A stretch of 59,445 nt of DNA from assembly GCF_000745965.1 (NCBI RefSeq), contig NZ_JQKI01000040.1:1-59445 (forward strand), given 5' to 3'. Made by a program: the position numbers and the translations under genes. Shown piece by piece: positions 18,265 through 27,230 of the stretch (its first letter is position 1; each line of letters starts with the position of its first letter). The notes under the pieces were generated by a model. It was not told the origin of the DNA, did no database searches, and saw nothing but the letters and a program-made list of their open reading frames with translations. The DNA comes from Edaphobacter aggregans DSM 19364 (GTDB lineage Bacteria > Acidobacteriota > Terriglobia > Terriglobales > Acidobacteriaceae).

Positions 18265-19531
18265 CGTCAACGCTCCTTCTACCGTATTGGTTCCGCGATT
18301 CATACAGGAGATCACTCTGAACTACCTGTAAAGAGCTGGGCATTCTATCGATAGAGATATTGAACTCCAAAGACCTTATAGCGTGATAGTCGAGACGAGA
18401 GTCGCGCGACGATAGCAAGTATCCGAAGAGGTCCTCCAGACGCTCGGTCTGCCGTGCAAGGTTGAAGTTCTCTAGGACGCGCTTCCGACCGGCGACACTG
18501 AAACGCTGCCATAGGTGGTCGTCTTGCAACAGCTTGAGAATCGCTTCTGCCAATGCCTCATGGTCGCCTTCCGCTACCAACAACCCGGTACGGCCGTCAT
18601 CTACTGCCTCTGGGATTCCGCCGCTTCTGGTGCTGACAACGGGAAGTCCCATTGCCTGAGCTTCGATGAATACAATGCCAAAGCCCTCCGCGTCACCTGA
18701 GGACGCAATTACACTCGGCACACAAAAAACCGCTGCCCGCGCCATCCACTCCTGCACCACAGTTGCTGGCTGTGCGCCCAAAAAGCGGCAGCATATGTGT
18801 CGAGTGGCAGCCAACTCCTCGCACTCGGCGCGCAACGGGCCATCCCCAATTACGATCAGCTCGGCCTTTGCATTGCAACGTTGTACCGCAACCATCGCTT
18901 CGATCAGACTTCGGCAACCCTTCTTTTCCACCAAACGACCGACGAACAAGATAACCGGCTCGCGCAGCCCAGACTGGGGCGGCTCAAACCGTGTCACATC
19001 GACCCCAATATAGTGAACGATCGTGCGGTCAGCCGGATATCCTCGCTCAATCGCTCGCGAGCGTACGTACTCGGAGCATGCAACGAAAAGTGCTCCTTCC
19101 GTTTGCAGCCGCGAGCGCCCCTTCAGGTACTCGCGTCCAAGCCGCGTTGCACTGATGGCCTCGTCGCTCATGGTCACGTCATAACCATGCAATGCAGTCA
19201 CGAGGGGCACTCCAAGTTGTTTGGCAAGCCGCATCGCTGCGTAGCCGTCCAGTGCGAAGTGCGCATAGACGAGACGTGGCGACTGTGCCCGTAGCTGCGC
19301 AATCTCACCGAAGGTAGGGCCTAAATATCGGAAACGCAACTCCCGCAATCGACCCCTACGGCCACCGTCATCAGCCGTCCAGCTTCCGTCCTCAGGCAGA
19401 TCCAGTCCGGCCACTCTGCGCCAGCCGACGAAGTATGGCTCGAACCGTTTCATCGCCGCAGCCTGCGTGACGATAAACGTCTCGGAGCGTGGCAATAGTT
19501 GAATGCGGAAGATCACGACTCCCTCGTTCAT
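18248..19531 (-). CDS. Glycosyltransferase family 4 (GT-B)
   Basis: 427 residues. GT4 features are V-I-L-F-V-G-R-L-V-E-K-K-G-C-R-S-L, then E-G-F-G-I-V-F-I-E-A-Q-A-M-G-L-P-V-V and S-T-R-S-G-G-I-P-E-A-V. The N-terminus (R-I-Q-L-L-P-R-S-E-T-F-I) is like the colanic-acid WcaL type. The start at 19531 overlaps the upstream gene's stop as ATGA; an ATG four codons earlier (19543) is possible. It is expected to add a sugar to the repeat unit in the cytoplasm. Confidence 0.85.
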   Translation of the reverse strand: MNEGVVIFRIQLLPRSETFIVTQAAAMKRFEPYFVGWRRVAGLDLPEDGSWTADDGGRRGRLRELRFRYLGPTFGEIAQLRAQSPRLVYAHFALDGYAAMRLAKQLGVPLVTALHGYDVTMSDEAISATRLGREYLKGRSRLQTEGALFVACSEYVRSRAIERGYPADRTIVHYIGVDVTRFEPPQSGLREPVILFVGRLVEKKGCRSLIEAMVAVQRCNAKAELIVIGDGPLRAECEELAATRHICCRFLGAQPATVVQEWMARAAVFCVPSVIASSGDAEGFGIVFIEAQAMGLPVVSTRSGGIPEAVDDGRTGLLVAEGDHEALAEAILKLLQDDHLWQRFSVAGRKRVLENFNLARQTERLEDLFGYLLSSRDSRLDYHAIRSLEFNISIDRMPSSLQVVQSDLLYESRNQYGRRSVDGGSIN

Positions 19532-20667
19532 AGCGCCGCCCATACTCCAGCCTTATGTTCGGTCCCTATTACCTTGTGGTATAGCTGCTCGTACTGCGGT
19601 GCGATCTCTGCCCAGGAGAACCGCCGCGTTGCCGCCCGTGCTGCCTCCCCGATCGCCAGCAATTTTTCCTGTGGCATCGCCAGCACATGCTCAATCCGGG
19701 TGGAGAGATCTGTCGCATCTACGTCCGCCAAGAAGCCGCTCACTCCATCCTGAATCACGTCGGGATGCGCTCCAACTCCAGTCACTACAGGTACTGTCGC
19801 CGCACTCATCGCTTCAATCGTTGATAGTCCAAATCCTTCGTAGTTCGAGGCAGACACAAAGAGATGCGCCCGTTCCAATAAGCTATACAGAGTCGAACGA
19901 CTGGTCGCGCCGTGGAAACGCACCCTTTCACCCAGCCCAAGCTCAACAGCACGGCGCTCAAGGGAGGCCTGCAGCCCGGCGTAATCCGCTCCAACCCACT
20001 CAAGCCGCATATGTGGATAGCGATCCTTCAAGGGGGCCATCGCCTCCAATACTTTGTGAACGCACTTGTTTTCGGCCAGTCGCGAGATGCCCAACATCAG
20101 GCCGGGCTCCACTCTCTTCCGCAGGCTCCAGAAACGATCTATGTTGGCACCGTTTTCAATGAGGTGGATGCTCCGCAACGGCACGATCTCCCCAAATTTT
20201 TCGCGATCCTGCTGGCTTACGCACACCACCGCTCCCACCCCGGCCAGCGACATGCGCGTTACGGTCTTGAAGTACATCTGCTTAAAGCGAGTTGCCCATT
20301 GCGTGTGAAAGATGCCTCCATGCGTACTGACCACCAGGGGGATTCGATGGATCAGGCGCATCAGGCTTAGGTAGTCCACAAAGAAATCGATGGCATGAAT
20401 ATGCACAAGGTCGTAGCCGCGGATTTCCGTAAGCGCGGCAGGCGCAACTGGATAACGACGAGGTCCCCAATGACGCATGCGCCGGACCTCCAAACCTGCC
20501 TCGACCGACTTCGCGGGCGCCGCTGTGCTAGTCGCAAACAGCGACCGAAGGGTTGCCACCCGCACGGTATGCCCCTTCTGTTGCAGGGCACAACTCAGCC
20601 CCTCCACGACGCTCTCGATACCACCCTCGGAGGGAAGAAACTGCCGCGTTAGTTGAAGTATTTTCAT
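19528..20667 (-). CDS. Glycosyltransferase family 4 (GT-B)
   Basis: 379 residues beginning M-K-I-L-Q-L-T-R-Q-F-L-P-S-E-G-G-I-E-S-V, the usual GT4 N-terminal strand and glycine loop. The C-terminal domain has L-G-I-S-R-L-A-E-N-K-C-V-H-K-V-L and E-G-F-G-L-S-T-I-E-A-M-S-A-A-T-V-P-V-V. The frame is open upstream to 20835, but the ATG at 20667 is right, because it overlaps the stop of the previous gene by four bases. It is part of a tightly coupled run of three glycosyltransferase genes. Confidence 0.86.
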   Translation of the reverse strand: MKILQLTRQFLPSEGGIESVVEGLSCALQQKGHTVRVATLRSLFATSTAAPAKSVEAGLEVRRMRHWGPRRYPVAPAALTEIRGYDLVHIHAIDFFVDYLSLMRLIHRIPLVVSTHGGIFHTQWATRFKQMYFKTVTRMSLAGVGAVVCVSQQDREKFGEIVPLRSIHLIENGANIDRFWSLRKRVEPGLMLGISRLAENKCVHKVLEAMAPLKDRYPHMRLEWVGADYAGLQASLERRAVELGLGERVRFHGATSRSTLYSLLERAHLFVSASNYEGFGLSTIEAMSAATVPVVTGVGAHPDVIQDGVSGFLADVDATDLSTRIEHVLAMPQEKLLAIGEAARAATRRFSWAEIAPQYEQLYHKVIGTEHKAGVWAAL

Positions 20668-21620
20668 CGTGAGTGTACTAATGTGCCCAGTACGGGACGG
20701 CGCGCCATCCAATCGCGCAGGCGACGGCGACGGCGACGGGGAAGCAACCACATTGCCAAAAAAATCGCATAGTCGCGGACTGTACTCCTGCCATGGCGTA
20801 AAACTTCTAAGAGCAGTGTGGGGAAGGCACGCCATTCTCCCTGTTCCGAAGCTTCCGGAGCGATTTGGTGAAAAACAAATCCAGTCAATGCCCTTGGCGT
20901 AAAGAGATGCCGATCACTACGCACCCATGCGAGCGAGTATCGCCAGTTCGCCCTACTGCTTACCGAGGCGCGTTCCTCCTCGATGTAGTGAATCGCCAGA
21001 ACCTCGTTCACGAACATAACTTTCGCTCCAGGCAATCGCCCTACTCGCAGTAGCCACTCGGTATCCTGATGTTTCAACTGACCACTCTTGAAAGGCTGAG
21101 CCTGCATAAGCGCTCGCTGTACAAAGAAGGTCGACGTCTGGATCGACCCTTCGCCGCGTGAAAGTGTGCGACGCGCCAACAGATACTCGCAGATCTGCTC
21201 CTCCGGCTCCGGCATTCGACGTGGCCACACATAGTCACTACCCGGCGTACGCGCGATAATCTTGCAGGTTCCGATCACGACGGGTGCCGTCAATACTGTG
21301 ACCGCCTCAAGCTGAGCCTGGAGTTTGCCCGGCAACCACTCATCATCATCATCGAGAAACGCAACCCATTCACCTGAAGCCGCATCCACACCGCGATTGC
21401 GTGCATCGGATCCTCCGACACTAGTTTCTAAAGCGATCACACGCACACGTGCGTCCTCTCGCACCAAATCTTCCAGAGCGCGCTCCGTTGGCGGATCATC
21501 TCCGTCGATGACGATAACCGCCTCAATATCACGCAGTGTCTGAGCTAGCACACTCCGCACCGCCCGCAGCAAGAGCTCAGGTCGCCCGCGCGTCGGAATG
21601 ACAGCCGAAACAAGAGCCAT
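20664..21620 (-). CDS. Glycosyltransferase family 2 (GT-A)
   Basis: 318 residues. The start is well supported by AAGGAG upstream. S-A-V-I-P-T-R-G-R-P-E-L-L-L-R-A-V-R-S-V and the D-D-D-D-E-W metal-binding motif define a GT2 inverting transferase. The D-x-D-like run is followed by L-P-G-K-L. The C-terminal part (F-L-A-M-W-L-L-P) is hydrophobic and then very basic, with six Arg in a row, suggesting membrane association. ATGA overlap with the next gene. Confidence 0.85.
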   Translation of the reverse strand: MALVSAVIPTRGRPELLLRAVRSVLAQTLRDIEAVIVIDGDDPPTERALEDLVREDARVRVIALETSVGGSDARNRGVDAASGEWVAFLDDDDEWLPGKLQAQLEAVTVLTAPVVIGTCKIIARTPGSDYVWPRRMPEPEEQICEYLLARRTLSRGEGSIQTSTFFVQRALMQAQPFKSGQLKHQDTEWLLRVGRLPGAKVMFVNEVLAIHYIEEERASVSSRANWRYSLAWVRSDRHLFTPRALTGFVFHQIAPEASEQGEWRAFPTLLLEVLRHGRSTVRDYAIFLAMWLLPRRRRRRLRDWMARRPVLGTLVHSR

Positions 21621-21685
21621 AGCTAAAACTCCTTAAGATCTTTGTGTTAGCAGAGCGTTAGGGCTTTCTAAAAATGCATCACGGA

Positions 21686-22786
21686 TCAAACACGACGAGG
21701 CGCCGCCTCGAGCGCCTCAGCGATAGCGAAGTACGCCGGCTTCGGCTGGCAATTTATGTCGAATGCAAGGGGCCGCACAGGCAAACCATCCTTGCGCGGA
21801 CGATATCCGGAGATCCAACTGAAGGCGTCTGAGAGTCCCCACGCGACTACACCTTTCACCGCAGGTTGTCGCAAGCTTGCGGTAAGAAACTTCCTGTAAA
21901 TGTCGGCAACGATCTTGTCACGTTCTCCGACATCTGCTGGAAGACTCGAATCTTGTATGTCCAATTCCGTGATGAAGATCTTCATTTTGCGTTGCGTCAA
22001 CTCGCTAAGGAAGGCCTCGTAACTCGCATCACCCAACACGTTTGCCTGGTCCCCTCGCAGATGTGCCTCCAGCCCGACACCGTGAATCGGAACGCCCTTT
22101 GCAAGCAGTGCATCCAGCTGGTTGAGCATCGCCTTCCGCTTAGCGTCACCAAAACCGTTGGATACTTCGAGGTAGTTTTCGTTCCACACGAGAAGAGCTT
22201 TCGGATCGGCGGCCGCTGTCGCGCGGAACGCTTGCTCGATGTAGCTGACACCAATGTTTTGCAGCCAGAGATTAGACCGAAGACCATCCGGCCGTTGACT
22301 ACCTGGATCGAGCGCCTCGTTCACGACATCCCAGGAGTACAGCTTGCCGGCGAAGTGCCCAGCGACCTTCTGAATATGGTCTAACATTACGGTCCGGGCC
22401 GTTACCGGCGAGAGCTGCCCTGGAACCCATACAGGCAGGGAATCGTGCCACACCAACGTATGGCCGCGCACCTTGATACGATTTGTTGCGCAGAATGCTA
22501 CAAGCTGGTCGGCGGTACTGAAGTCATATATACCTGGTTGACGACTAAGCGAGTTCCACTTCATCTGCAGTTCTGGCGTCGCAATATCGCACTGCGATAC
22601 AAACAATTGTTTGTATGCAGGCGATTGCTCGAAATACTTGAGTGCAAGGGATGAGCCGAACATCAGCCCCTTTTGATCAGCTAGCTGTTTTAGCGGGGCT
22701 GCCGCAGCCTGCACTGCCGTCTCAAGCGAAGCCCATTTCGTGACTGCCGTCGCGCTTAGCATTGTCACAAAGTCTCTGCGATTCAT
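21686..22786 (-). CDS. Secreted GH10 endo-beta-1,4-xylanase
   Basis: 366 residues with a twin-arginine-type N-terminus (M-N-R-R-D-F-V) and a hydrophobic stretch ending about residue 30. The GH10 acid/base is Glu157 in W-D-V-V-N-E-A and the nucleophile is Glu274 in F-I-T-E-L-D-I-Q-D. G-H-T-L-V-W-H is also typical. It hydrolyses beta-1,4-xylosidic bonds. Inside an exopolysaccharide cluster that also makes UDP-xylose, it may trim or release the polymer rather than digest plant xylan; that role is inference. The catalytic residues are present, so it should be active. It stands between the GT2 gene and the WecG-like gene on the same strand. Confidence 0.92.
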   Translation of the reverse strand: MNRRDFVTMLSATAVTKWASLETAVQAAAAPLKQLADQKGLMFGSSLALKYFEQSPAYKQLFVSQCDIATPELQMKWNSLSRQPGIYDFSTADQLVAFCATNRIKVRGHTLVWHDSLPVWVPGQLSPVTARTVMLDHIQKVAGHFAGKLYSWDVVNEALDPGSQRPDGLRSNLWLQNIGVSYIEQAFRATAAADPKALLVWNENYLEVSNGFGDAKRKAMLNQLDALLAKGVPIHGVGLEAHLRGDQANVLGDASYEAFLSELTQRKMKIFITELDIQDSSLPADVGERDKIVADIYRKFLTASLRQPAVKGVVAWGLSDAFSWISGYRPRKDGLPVRPLAFDINCQPKPAYFAIAEALEAAPRRV

Positions 22787-22882
22787 GGCGAGTTGGCCTC
22801 CTGAGAGCTTGTTGCCAGCGAGGGCAATGTTGATGAAGCGGAACGCGATGGTCGTACGGAAAGCAACTCCAGGACATTTGCC

Positions 22883-23836
22883 TCAACCTTCTCTCTGTGT
22901 CGTGACCTTCAGCTTTCCTCCACCTCGCAGGTAATCCATAATCAGCAGCGCCAAAATATACCAAGGCTCGACGAGATAGCGGCCGAAGAGGCGGCGCGGC
23001 TCATTCACCAGCCGAGAAGCCCACTCCAATCCCACTCGCCCCATCCAACGTGGCGGCGTCTTCACCGCTCCCGCAACGTAATCCATAGCCGCGCCACTTG
23101 ACGACAAAATCACATGCGCCTCTATTCGAGCGAAGTTGTCATGAGTCCAGTACTCCTGCCGCGGCATGCTCATGCCCACCATCAGTATGTCGGGCTTGTA
23201 GGCATTGATCCGTTGCAACAATGATTCGTTCTCCAGACTGCCCTGTCGCGCGTCGAAGTATCCGTCGCTCACTTCGATCTGAAGCGTCGGGTACTGCCCG
23301 CGTAGCACCGCCGCACCCTTCTCCGCAACGCCTTTAGGCGATCCGAGATAGAAGACGCGCCAGCCTTTGGAAGCAGCCAACTCCATCAATGGATGGGTCC
23401 AATCAGCAAGCGTTACCCGATGGTTGCGCTTCAATGGATAGCCGTAGAGGCGCCCCAATACTACCAATGGCATCCCATCAATGAATGTCCAGTGTGCACC
23501 TGCATAAAAGTCGCGCAGCTTCGGCGACCGGAGAAACAGGTACACACTATGCAGGTTGTGGTTTGTGATTATCCACTTCCGCTGTTCAGTAATTGCTCGC
23601 TCCGTCAAGTCATTCAACTCATTCATGGACTTGGGGTGCAGTGTCAATCCAAAAAACGAAATCCCGCTAGTATCTGGACTTCTCTCTGAGGACCGACAAT
23701 CAGAATTGCCGTTTATTTGCAACTTGTCTTCGTGGCCGCGGCTTGCTTCGCCAGGATCGGATGTTGGGTTGTATGTGTGCATAATCTCGATGCGGCGTCC
23801 ACGACGATAGTATGGTTGGGCCAGCAGCCCGGACAA
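22883..23836 (-). CDS. WecG/TagA/CpsF family glycosyltransferase
   Basis: 317 residues from a TTG at 23836, or 299 from the ATG at 23782 (neither has a strong ribosome-binding site). The family core is plain: I-T-N-H-N-L-H-S-V-Y, then F-I-D-G-M-P-L-V, R-V-F-Y-L-G-S-P-K-G-V, G-Y-F-D and D-I-L-M-V-G-M-S-M-P-R-Q-E. WecG enzymes add a sugar, often ManNAcA, to a lipid-linked intermediate; here the sugar is unknown. The C-terminal segment (about 275-300, with P-R-R-L-F-G-R-Y-L) probably binds the membrane. It is the last glycosyltransferase of the minus-strand block. Confidence 0.9.
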   Translation of the reverse strand: MSGLLAQPYYRRGRRIEIMHTYNPTSDPGEASRGHEDKLQINGNSDCRSSERSPDTSGISFFGLTLHPKSMNELNDLTERAITEQRKWIITNHNLHSVYLFLRSPKLRDFYAGAHWTFIDGMPLVVLGRLYGYPLKRNHRVTLADWTHPLMELAASKGWRVFYLGSPKGVAEKGAAVLRGQYPTLQIEVSDGYFDARQGSLENESLLQRINAYKPDILMVGMSMPRQEYWTHDNFARIEAHVILSSSGAAMDYVAGAVKTPPRWMGRVGLEWASRLVNEPRRLFGRYLVEPWYILALLIMDYLRGGGKLKVTTQREG

Positions 23837-23865
23837 TGAAGAGAAATACCTGAATCGTTCTTCTC
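23831..23865. repeat. Copy 2 of the short dispersed element (partner at 6480-6517)
   Basis: GACAATGAAGAGAA, then TACCT, AATC and TTCTTCTCA, matching the copy near the start of the cluster. It lies at and just upstream of the WecG-like start region, in the same relative orientation to that gene as the first copy is to the sugar-transferase gene. Confidence 0.5.
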
Positions 23866-23919
23866 ATGCGCATTAGTATCGATCGATTTCTGCTCTAAAG
23901 TGCTAAAGCTAACCATGAA

Positions 23920-25476
23920 TTAGAAGCAGGCATAGCCAACAACAAATGCAGTGGCTGCATTTAGCGGTATCGGTCCAGTGGACAGGACAAATCCGGTAGT
24001 GGTAGGCGGATTGATATACAAGCTTTTTAGCGCCGCCACTGCCGATGCATTCTGAGCTGCAGGGATACAGACATTTGGTTGCTGAGCCAGAGGGGTTGCA
24101 AAGGTAATCGTCGCTACAATGGCGGACGCTGCCGGAGTCGAACCCGTTTTGAACACGACTGAACCGGAAACGTTCGTGCTACCGGGAGCGAGTGATACAT
24201 TTTCCGGCACCATGCCCGCGCCAGGTCCAGCGGAGATCAAGGGAAGAGCAGAGTTGCCAACGAACTGCGACGCGGAGAGCGTACCGGCATTGAGCCCCCC
24301 GGAGGCGTCGGCATTTACTCCATTTCCAAGGCAGAGTACTGGGGTCCCTGTGACGCACGGAGAAAAACCAACATAGTTTGCAGCAGTCGTCGGTCCGGTG
24401 GACCAACCTAAGACATAAGGGCCGCCAAGCCTCATGTTGTTTGAAAAGATAGCGAGCGCTGGGATGTTTGAAAATCGCATTAGGATGCTGTTATCGGAGT
24501 TCCATCCGAAGCTGTAGGTGGAACGGTTGATCTCCGTCGTCCCGTTCCATGTAAGCACTGCACCGGGGGCGATCGTGTTCGTCATGGAGGCCCCTAAGCT
24601 ATTCACAAATCCGTTCGCAACAAACTGAGCGGACGGACCAAGATTGAGCAAAGTAGACCCAGTGCAGGGGCCAGAGGTATTGATGCACTCTCCCCGCAGG
24701 AAGACAGTGTCGTCACCCCAGTTCCCTCCTACTTTTCCGGTTCCACTCACTGACATAGCCGTGCCGGTGGCGTCAGAAGTCGCGACAATTGCGTCGATAT
24801 AACTGTGGTACAAAAGAGTTGCGGTCTCTACGGAAAAGCCAATTTGATTCGTTCTGACCTGTGCGCGGAAACCCCGAATTGATGCGTAGCCAAAGCTCTG
24901 AGTGAGCACGTTACCTGCAGTATTGGTAAAACGCATTGCAATTGAGTTATTGTTCGCAATTAAGTCCACAAGAGCCATCCCCTCAGTGAAGGAGACCGTG
25001 TTGTCAAACCAATAGGCAGCCGATGTGGGTGTTCCATTGAAATTATTCACTGCTACATTTGTGAGGTGGATGTTGGAGATATCCCCGGCATGGATACCGC
25101 TGGTGGCTGTTGAGGACGCATTGTAGATTGAGCAATTCTGGACTGACGGGCCTTGATTTGGCTGGGTCGGGGCAGGCCCCGAAATCTGTACGCTGGGCAG
25201 AATGCGTATAGCGTCCCCCGACCCTGTATACGTCAGAATGGTACCGGGCTCGCAGCGCAAGTTCACATATGGGGAGTTGAGGACAATCGTTGCGAATTGG
25301 CGATAGGTGCCCGCAGGAATCGTGACCGTCCCTTGTGCCCATGTTTGTGAATTCTGAGTCACGGTAGGTAACGAAGCAATCTGGTTATTGACCACAACTC
25401 CAATGTCCCAGGTCTGTGCAGTTCCAGACGCGCCGCTCCCAACAAATATCGAAAATGCAAGAATGAGCTTCTTCAT
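23920..25476 (-). CDS. Secreted beta-helix-like protein of unknown function
   Basis: 518 residues with a signal peptide (M-K-K-L-I-L-A-F, cleavage near G-T-A-Q-T). The mature protein is low in charge and rich in Ser, Thr, Asn, Gly and Ala. Short strands alternate with Asn/Gly turns, as in right-handed beta-helix and tail-spike-like proteins; the opening P-A-G-T-Y-R and L-R-C-E-P-G-T-I-L-T-Y looks like a pectate-lyase-superfamily start. The last 60 residues form a separate Val/Ala-rich domain. There are Cys pairs. It follows the exopolysaccharide genes and may bind or cut the polymer at the surface, but no catalytic residues can be named. The start has GAGG upstream. Confidence 0.7.
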   Translation of the reverse strand: MKKLILAFSIFVGSGASGTAQTWDIGVVVNNQIASLPTVTQNSQTWAQGTVTIPAGTYRQFATIVLNSPYVNLRCEPGTILTYTGSGDAIRILPSVQISGPAPTQPNQGPSVQNCSIYNASSTATSGIHAGDISNIHLTNVAVNNFNGTPTSAAYWFDNTVSFTEGMALVDLIANNNSIAMRFTNTAGNVLTQSFGYASIRGFRAQVRTNQIGFSVETATLLYHSYIDAIVATSDATGTAMSVSGTGKVGGNWGDDTVFLRGECINTSGPCTGSTLLNLGPSAQFVANGFVNSLGASMTNTIAPGAVLTWNGTTEINRSTYSFGWNSDNSILMRFSNIPALAIFSNNMRLGGPYVLGWSTGPTTAANYVGFSPCVTGTPVLCLGNGVNADASGGLNAGTLSASQFVGNSALPLISAGPGAGMVPENVSLAPGSTNVSGSVVFKTGSTPAASAIVATITFATPLAQQPNVCIPAAQNASAVAALKSLYINPPTTTGFVLSTGPIPLNAATAFVVGYACF

Positions 25477-26127
25477 CGCAGTCGCCTCTATTCATGAAAA
25501 TTCTCTAGACGGTGTCACAGTTATGAAGCAAGCAACGTTCATGAGAGAACGTTGGATCGACGCAGTCCTTCATCTCGATAATGGAAATTCTTGTCATCCG
25601 TTTCATCAAAAACTCAACCATCCCGACCACCCGGGAGTTAGATATTCTCCCGCGTCCGCTTCAATGGTCCGTGGTCCCGTTGGAAAAGTTATCTCCACTT
25701 GTAGCTGCAGGCTATTTTTCGCATCCAGGCTATTTTTCGCATCAAGGAGGGGCAAGAGGATGATCCTCCCGGTAATACTGTCGCTATCTGACGCCGATCT
25801 CTAGGGAACTGGCACCCGTGCCCCAAAGCCCCATTCATCTCATCAGTCCCGTAAACTCTAGTCTAAGAAACGCTTAATTCAATGTGTCTTAATACGTGAC
25901 TCGCGATTGTCACTCACCGAGATTCAGATCGCACTGGTAACCGATGGGATTGTGCCCATGGTTTTTGTGACGATTTAGGGGGTCACCTCACAGCGTGGGT
26001 CCATTATGGGTCCAATAAGCGTTGCGTCGGATTATTTTCCGCTCTTTAGCGTATGGATAGGTTTCGCTAAGCTATTCAAATTGCGTCGTTTCTAGGGTTG
26101 GGGTGGGTGAGGTCGCTAGTTCGAATC
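25477..26127. other. Long non-coding stretch downstream of the exopolysaccharide cluster
   Basis: About 650 bases without a credible gene. It holds an exact 18-base tandem duplication (25708-25743). At 26105-26130 a sequence can be read that resembles the T-arm of a tRNA (CTAG, TTCGAAT, CTAG) immediately before the IS fragment. The stretch is more AT-rich than the flanking genes and looks like an insertion and deletion scar. Confidence 0.5.
25708..25743. repeat. Perfect 18-bp tandem duplication
   Basis: CAGGCTATTTTTCGCATC occurs twice with no gap. Two identical copies suggest recent slippage or a duplicated site. No gene is near enough to be interpreted with it. Confidence 0.85.
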
Positions 26128-26330
26128 TAGAGTCTGTTATGAACGTTGCACCCAGCTAGCTTCTTTGCGTGTGGAGGTTTGTTTGATGAGCATGGAGGGA
26201 TGGGGAACAAGGGGCAGGTTGGATATCCAAGCGATGTGACGGACGAGGAGTGGGCGTTTGTGGCGCCGTATCTCCTGTTGTGCCGGGAGGACGCTGCGCA
26301 GCGGGAGTACTCTGTGCGAGCGGTCTTACA
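26128..26330 (+). mobile_element. IS5-type transposase fragment (N-terminal part only)
   Basis: Beginning near GAGTCTGTTATGAACG, a sequence that looks like an IS end, the plus strand encodes V-G-Y-P-S-D-V-T-D-E-E-W-A-F-V-A-P-Y-L and R-E-Y-S-V-R-A-V-L. This is the N-terminal domain of IS5-group transposases. It stops abruptly at about 26325 and runs on into kinase sequence in another frame, so the rest of the element is deleted. The right end is missing. Confidence 0.8.
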
Positions 26331-26339
26331 CTTCTGCCG

Positions 26340-27100
26340 TCAATTTGCCGGGCACTCCAGGCAAAGATGGGTCAGCAAAGACAGTCCGTTGAGAAGTTGT
26401 TCGGCGACGCCCTGGATATGGCGCCCGAGGCCGGGCGTGCGTTTCTCGATGCCGCGTGCCAGGATGAGCCGGAATTGAAGCACCTGGTCGAACAAACTAT
26501 TGATGGAAGACGAGCGCGCCGACAGCTTCCTCAAAGAGCCTCCTTACGATTTTCCTACAAAGGTCGGAATCCACACTCATACCATTGCGCTGACCCCAGG
26601 CACCAGACTTGGCCGTACGAGATCCTCGCAGCGGTCGGTGCTGGTGGAATGGGAGAGGTGTATCGCGCGCGTGACACGCGTCTCGGCCGCGACGTCTCTG
26701 TCAAAATTGTTTCAACCCATCTTTCGTTCGATCCTGATCTGAACGGCGGTTTGAGCGCGAAGCGCGAGCCGTCTCTCTGCTCACACATCCGAATATTTGC
26801 TGTCTGTATGACATCTGCTCGCAGGACGGAATTGATTTCATCGTCATGGAGTATTTGGAGGGCGAAACCCTTGCTGACCGGCTGGCAACTGGTCTGCTCC
26901 CCTTGCAGCAGGCGATGAAGATAGTCGTGGAGATTGCCGATGCTCTCGACAAGGCTCACCAGGAGGGCATCATCCATAGGGATTGGAAACTTGGCAACAT
27001 CATGCTCACCAAATCTGGTGCGAAGCTGATGGACTTCGGATTGGCCAAGCCGGTCACCGCGACGATCATTACCGTCCCTCGGGCTTCGTCACAGACTCCG
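26340..27100 (+). pseudogene. Ser/Thr protein kinase, broken by several frameshifts
   Basis: The pieces read as one kinase in changing frames. First comes V-E-K-L-F-G-D-A-L-D-M-A-P-E-A-G-R-A-F-L, the helical N-terminal region of acidobacterial PknB-like kinases, then E-D-E-R-A-D-S-F-L-K-E-P. The glycine loop follows as V-G-A-G-G-M-G-E-V-Y-R-A-R-D, then H-P-N-I-C-C-L-Y-D-I-C and V-M-E-Y-L-E-G-E-T-L. The last pieces are the catalytic loop I-I-H-R-D-W-K-L-G-N-I and the D-F-G-L-A-K loop. In the catalytic loop the usual H-R-D-L-K reads H-R-D-W-K. At least three shifts separate the pieces (near 26490, 26615 and 26740), and the sequence is not recognisable after about 27090. The 5' side is cut by the IS fragment. 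Confidence 0.8.
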
Positions 27101-27230
27101 TGTCCGCCAACGATGAGTGTGACAGCTCTGACCGCGCAAAGGGCGATGTGGTTGTCGTCCGCAATGCTGACGATCTTGCGGCCTCTTCGTTTTTGGGCAG
27201 CGATACTTTGCAGGACAATGCGCACGAGGT

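Noticed and set aside
26105..26130. T-arm-like sequence as a tRNA or tmRNA gene
   Set aside because: Only a T-arm can be seen, without acceptor or anticodon arms. It may be a relic of an attachment site, so it is mentioned but not called an RNA gene.
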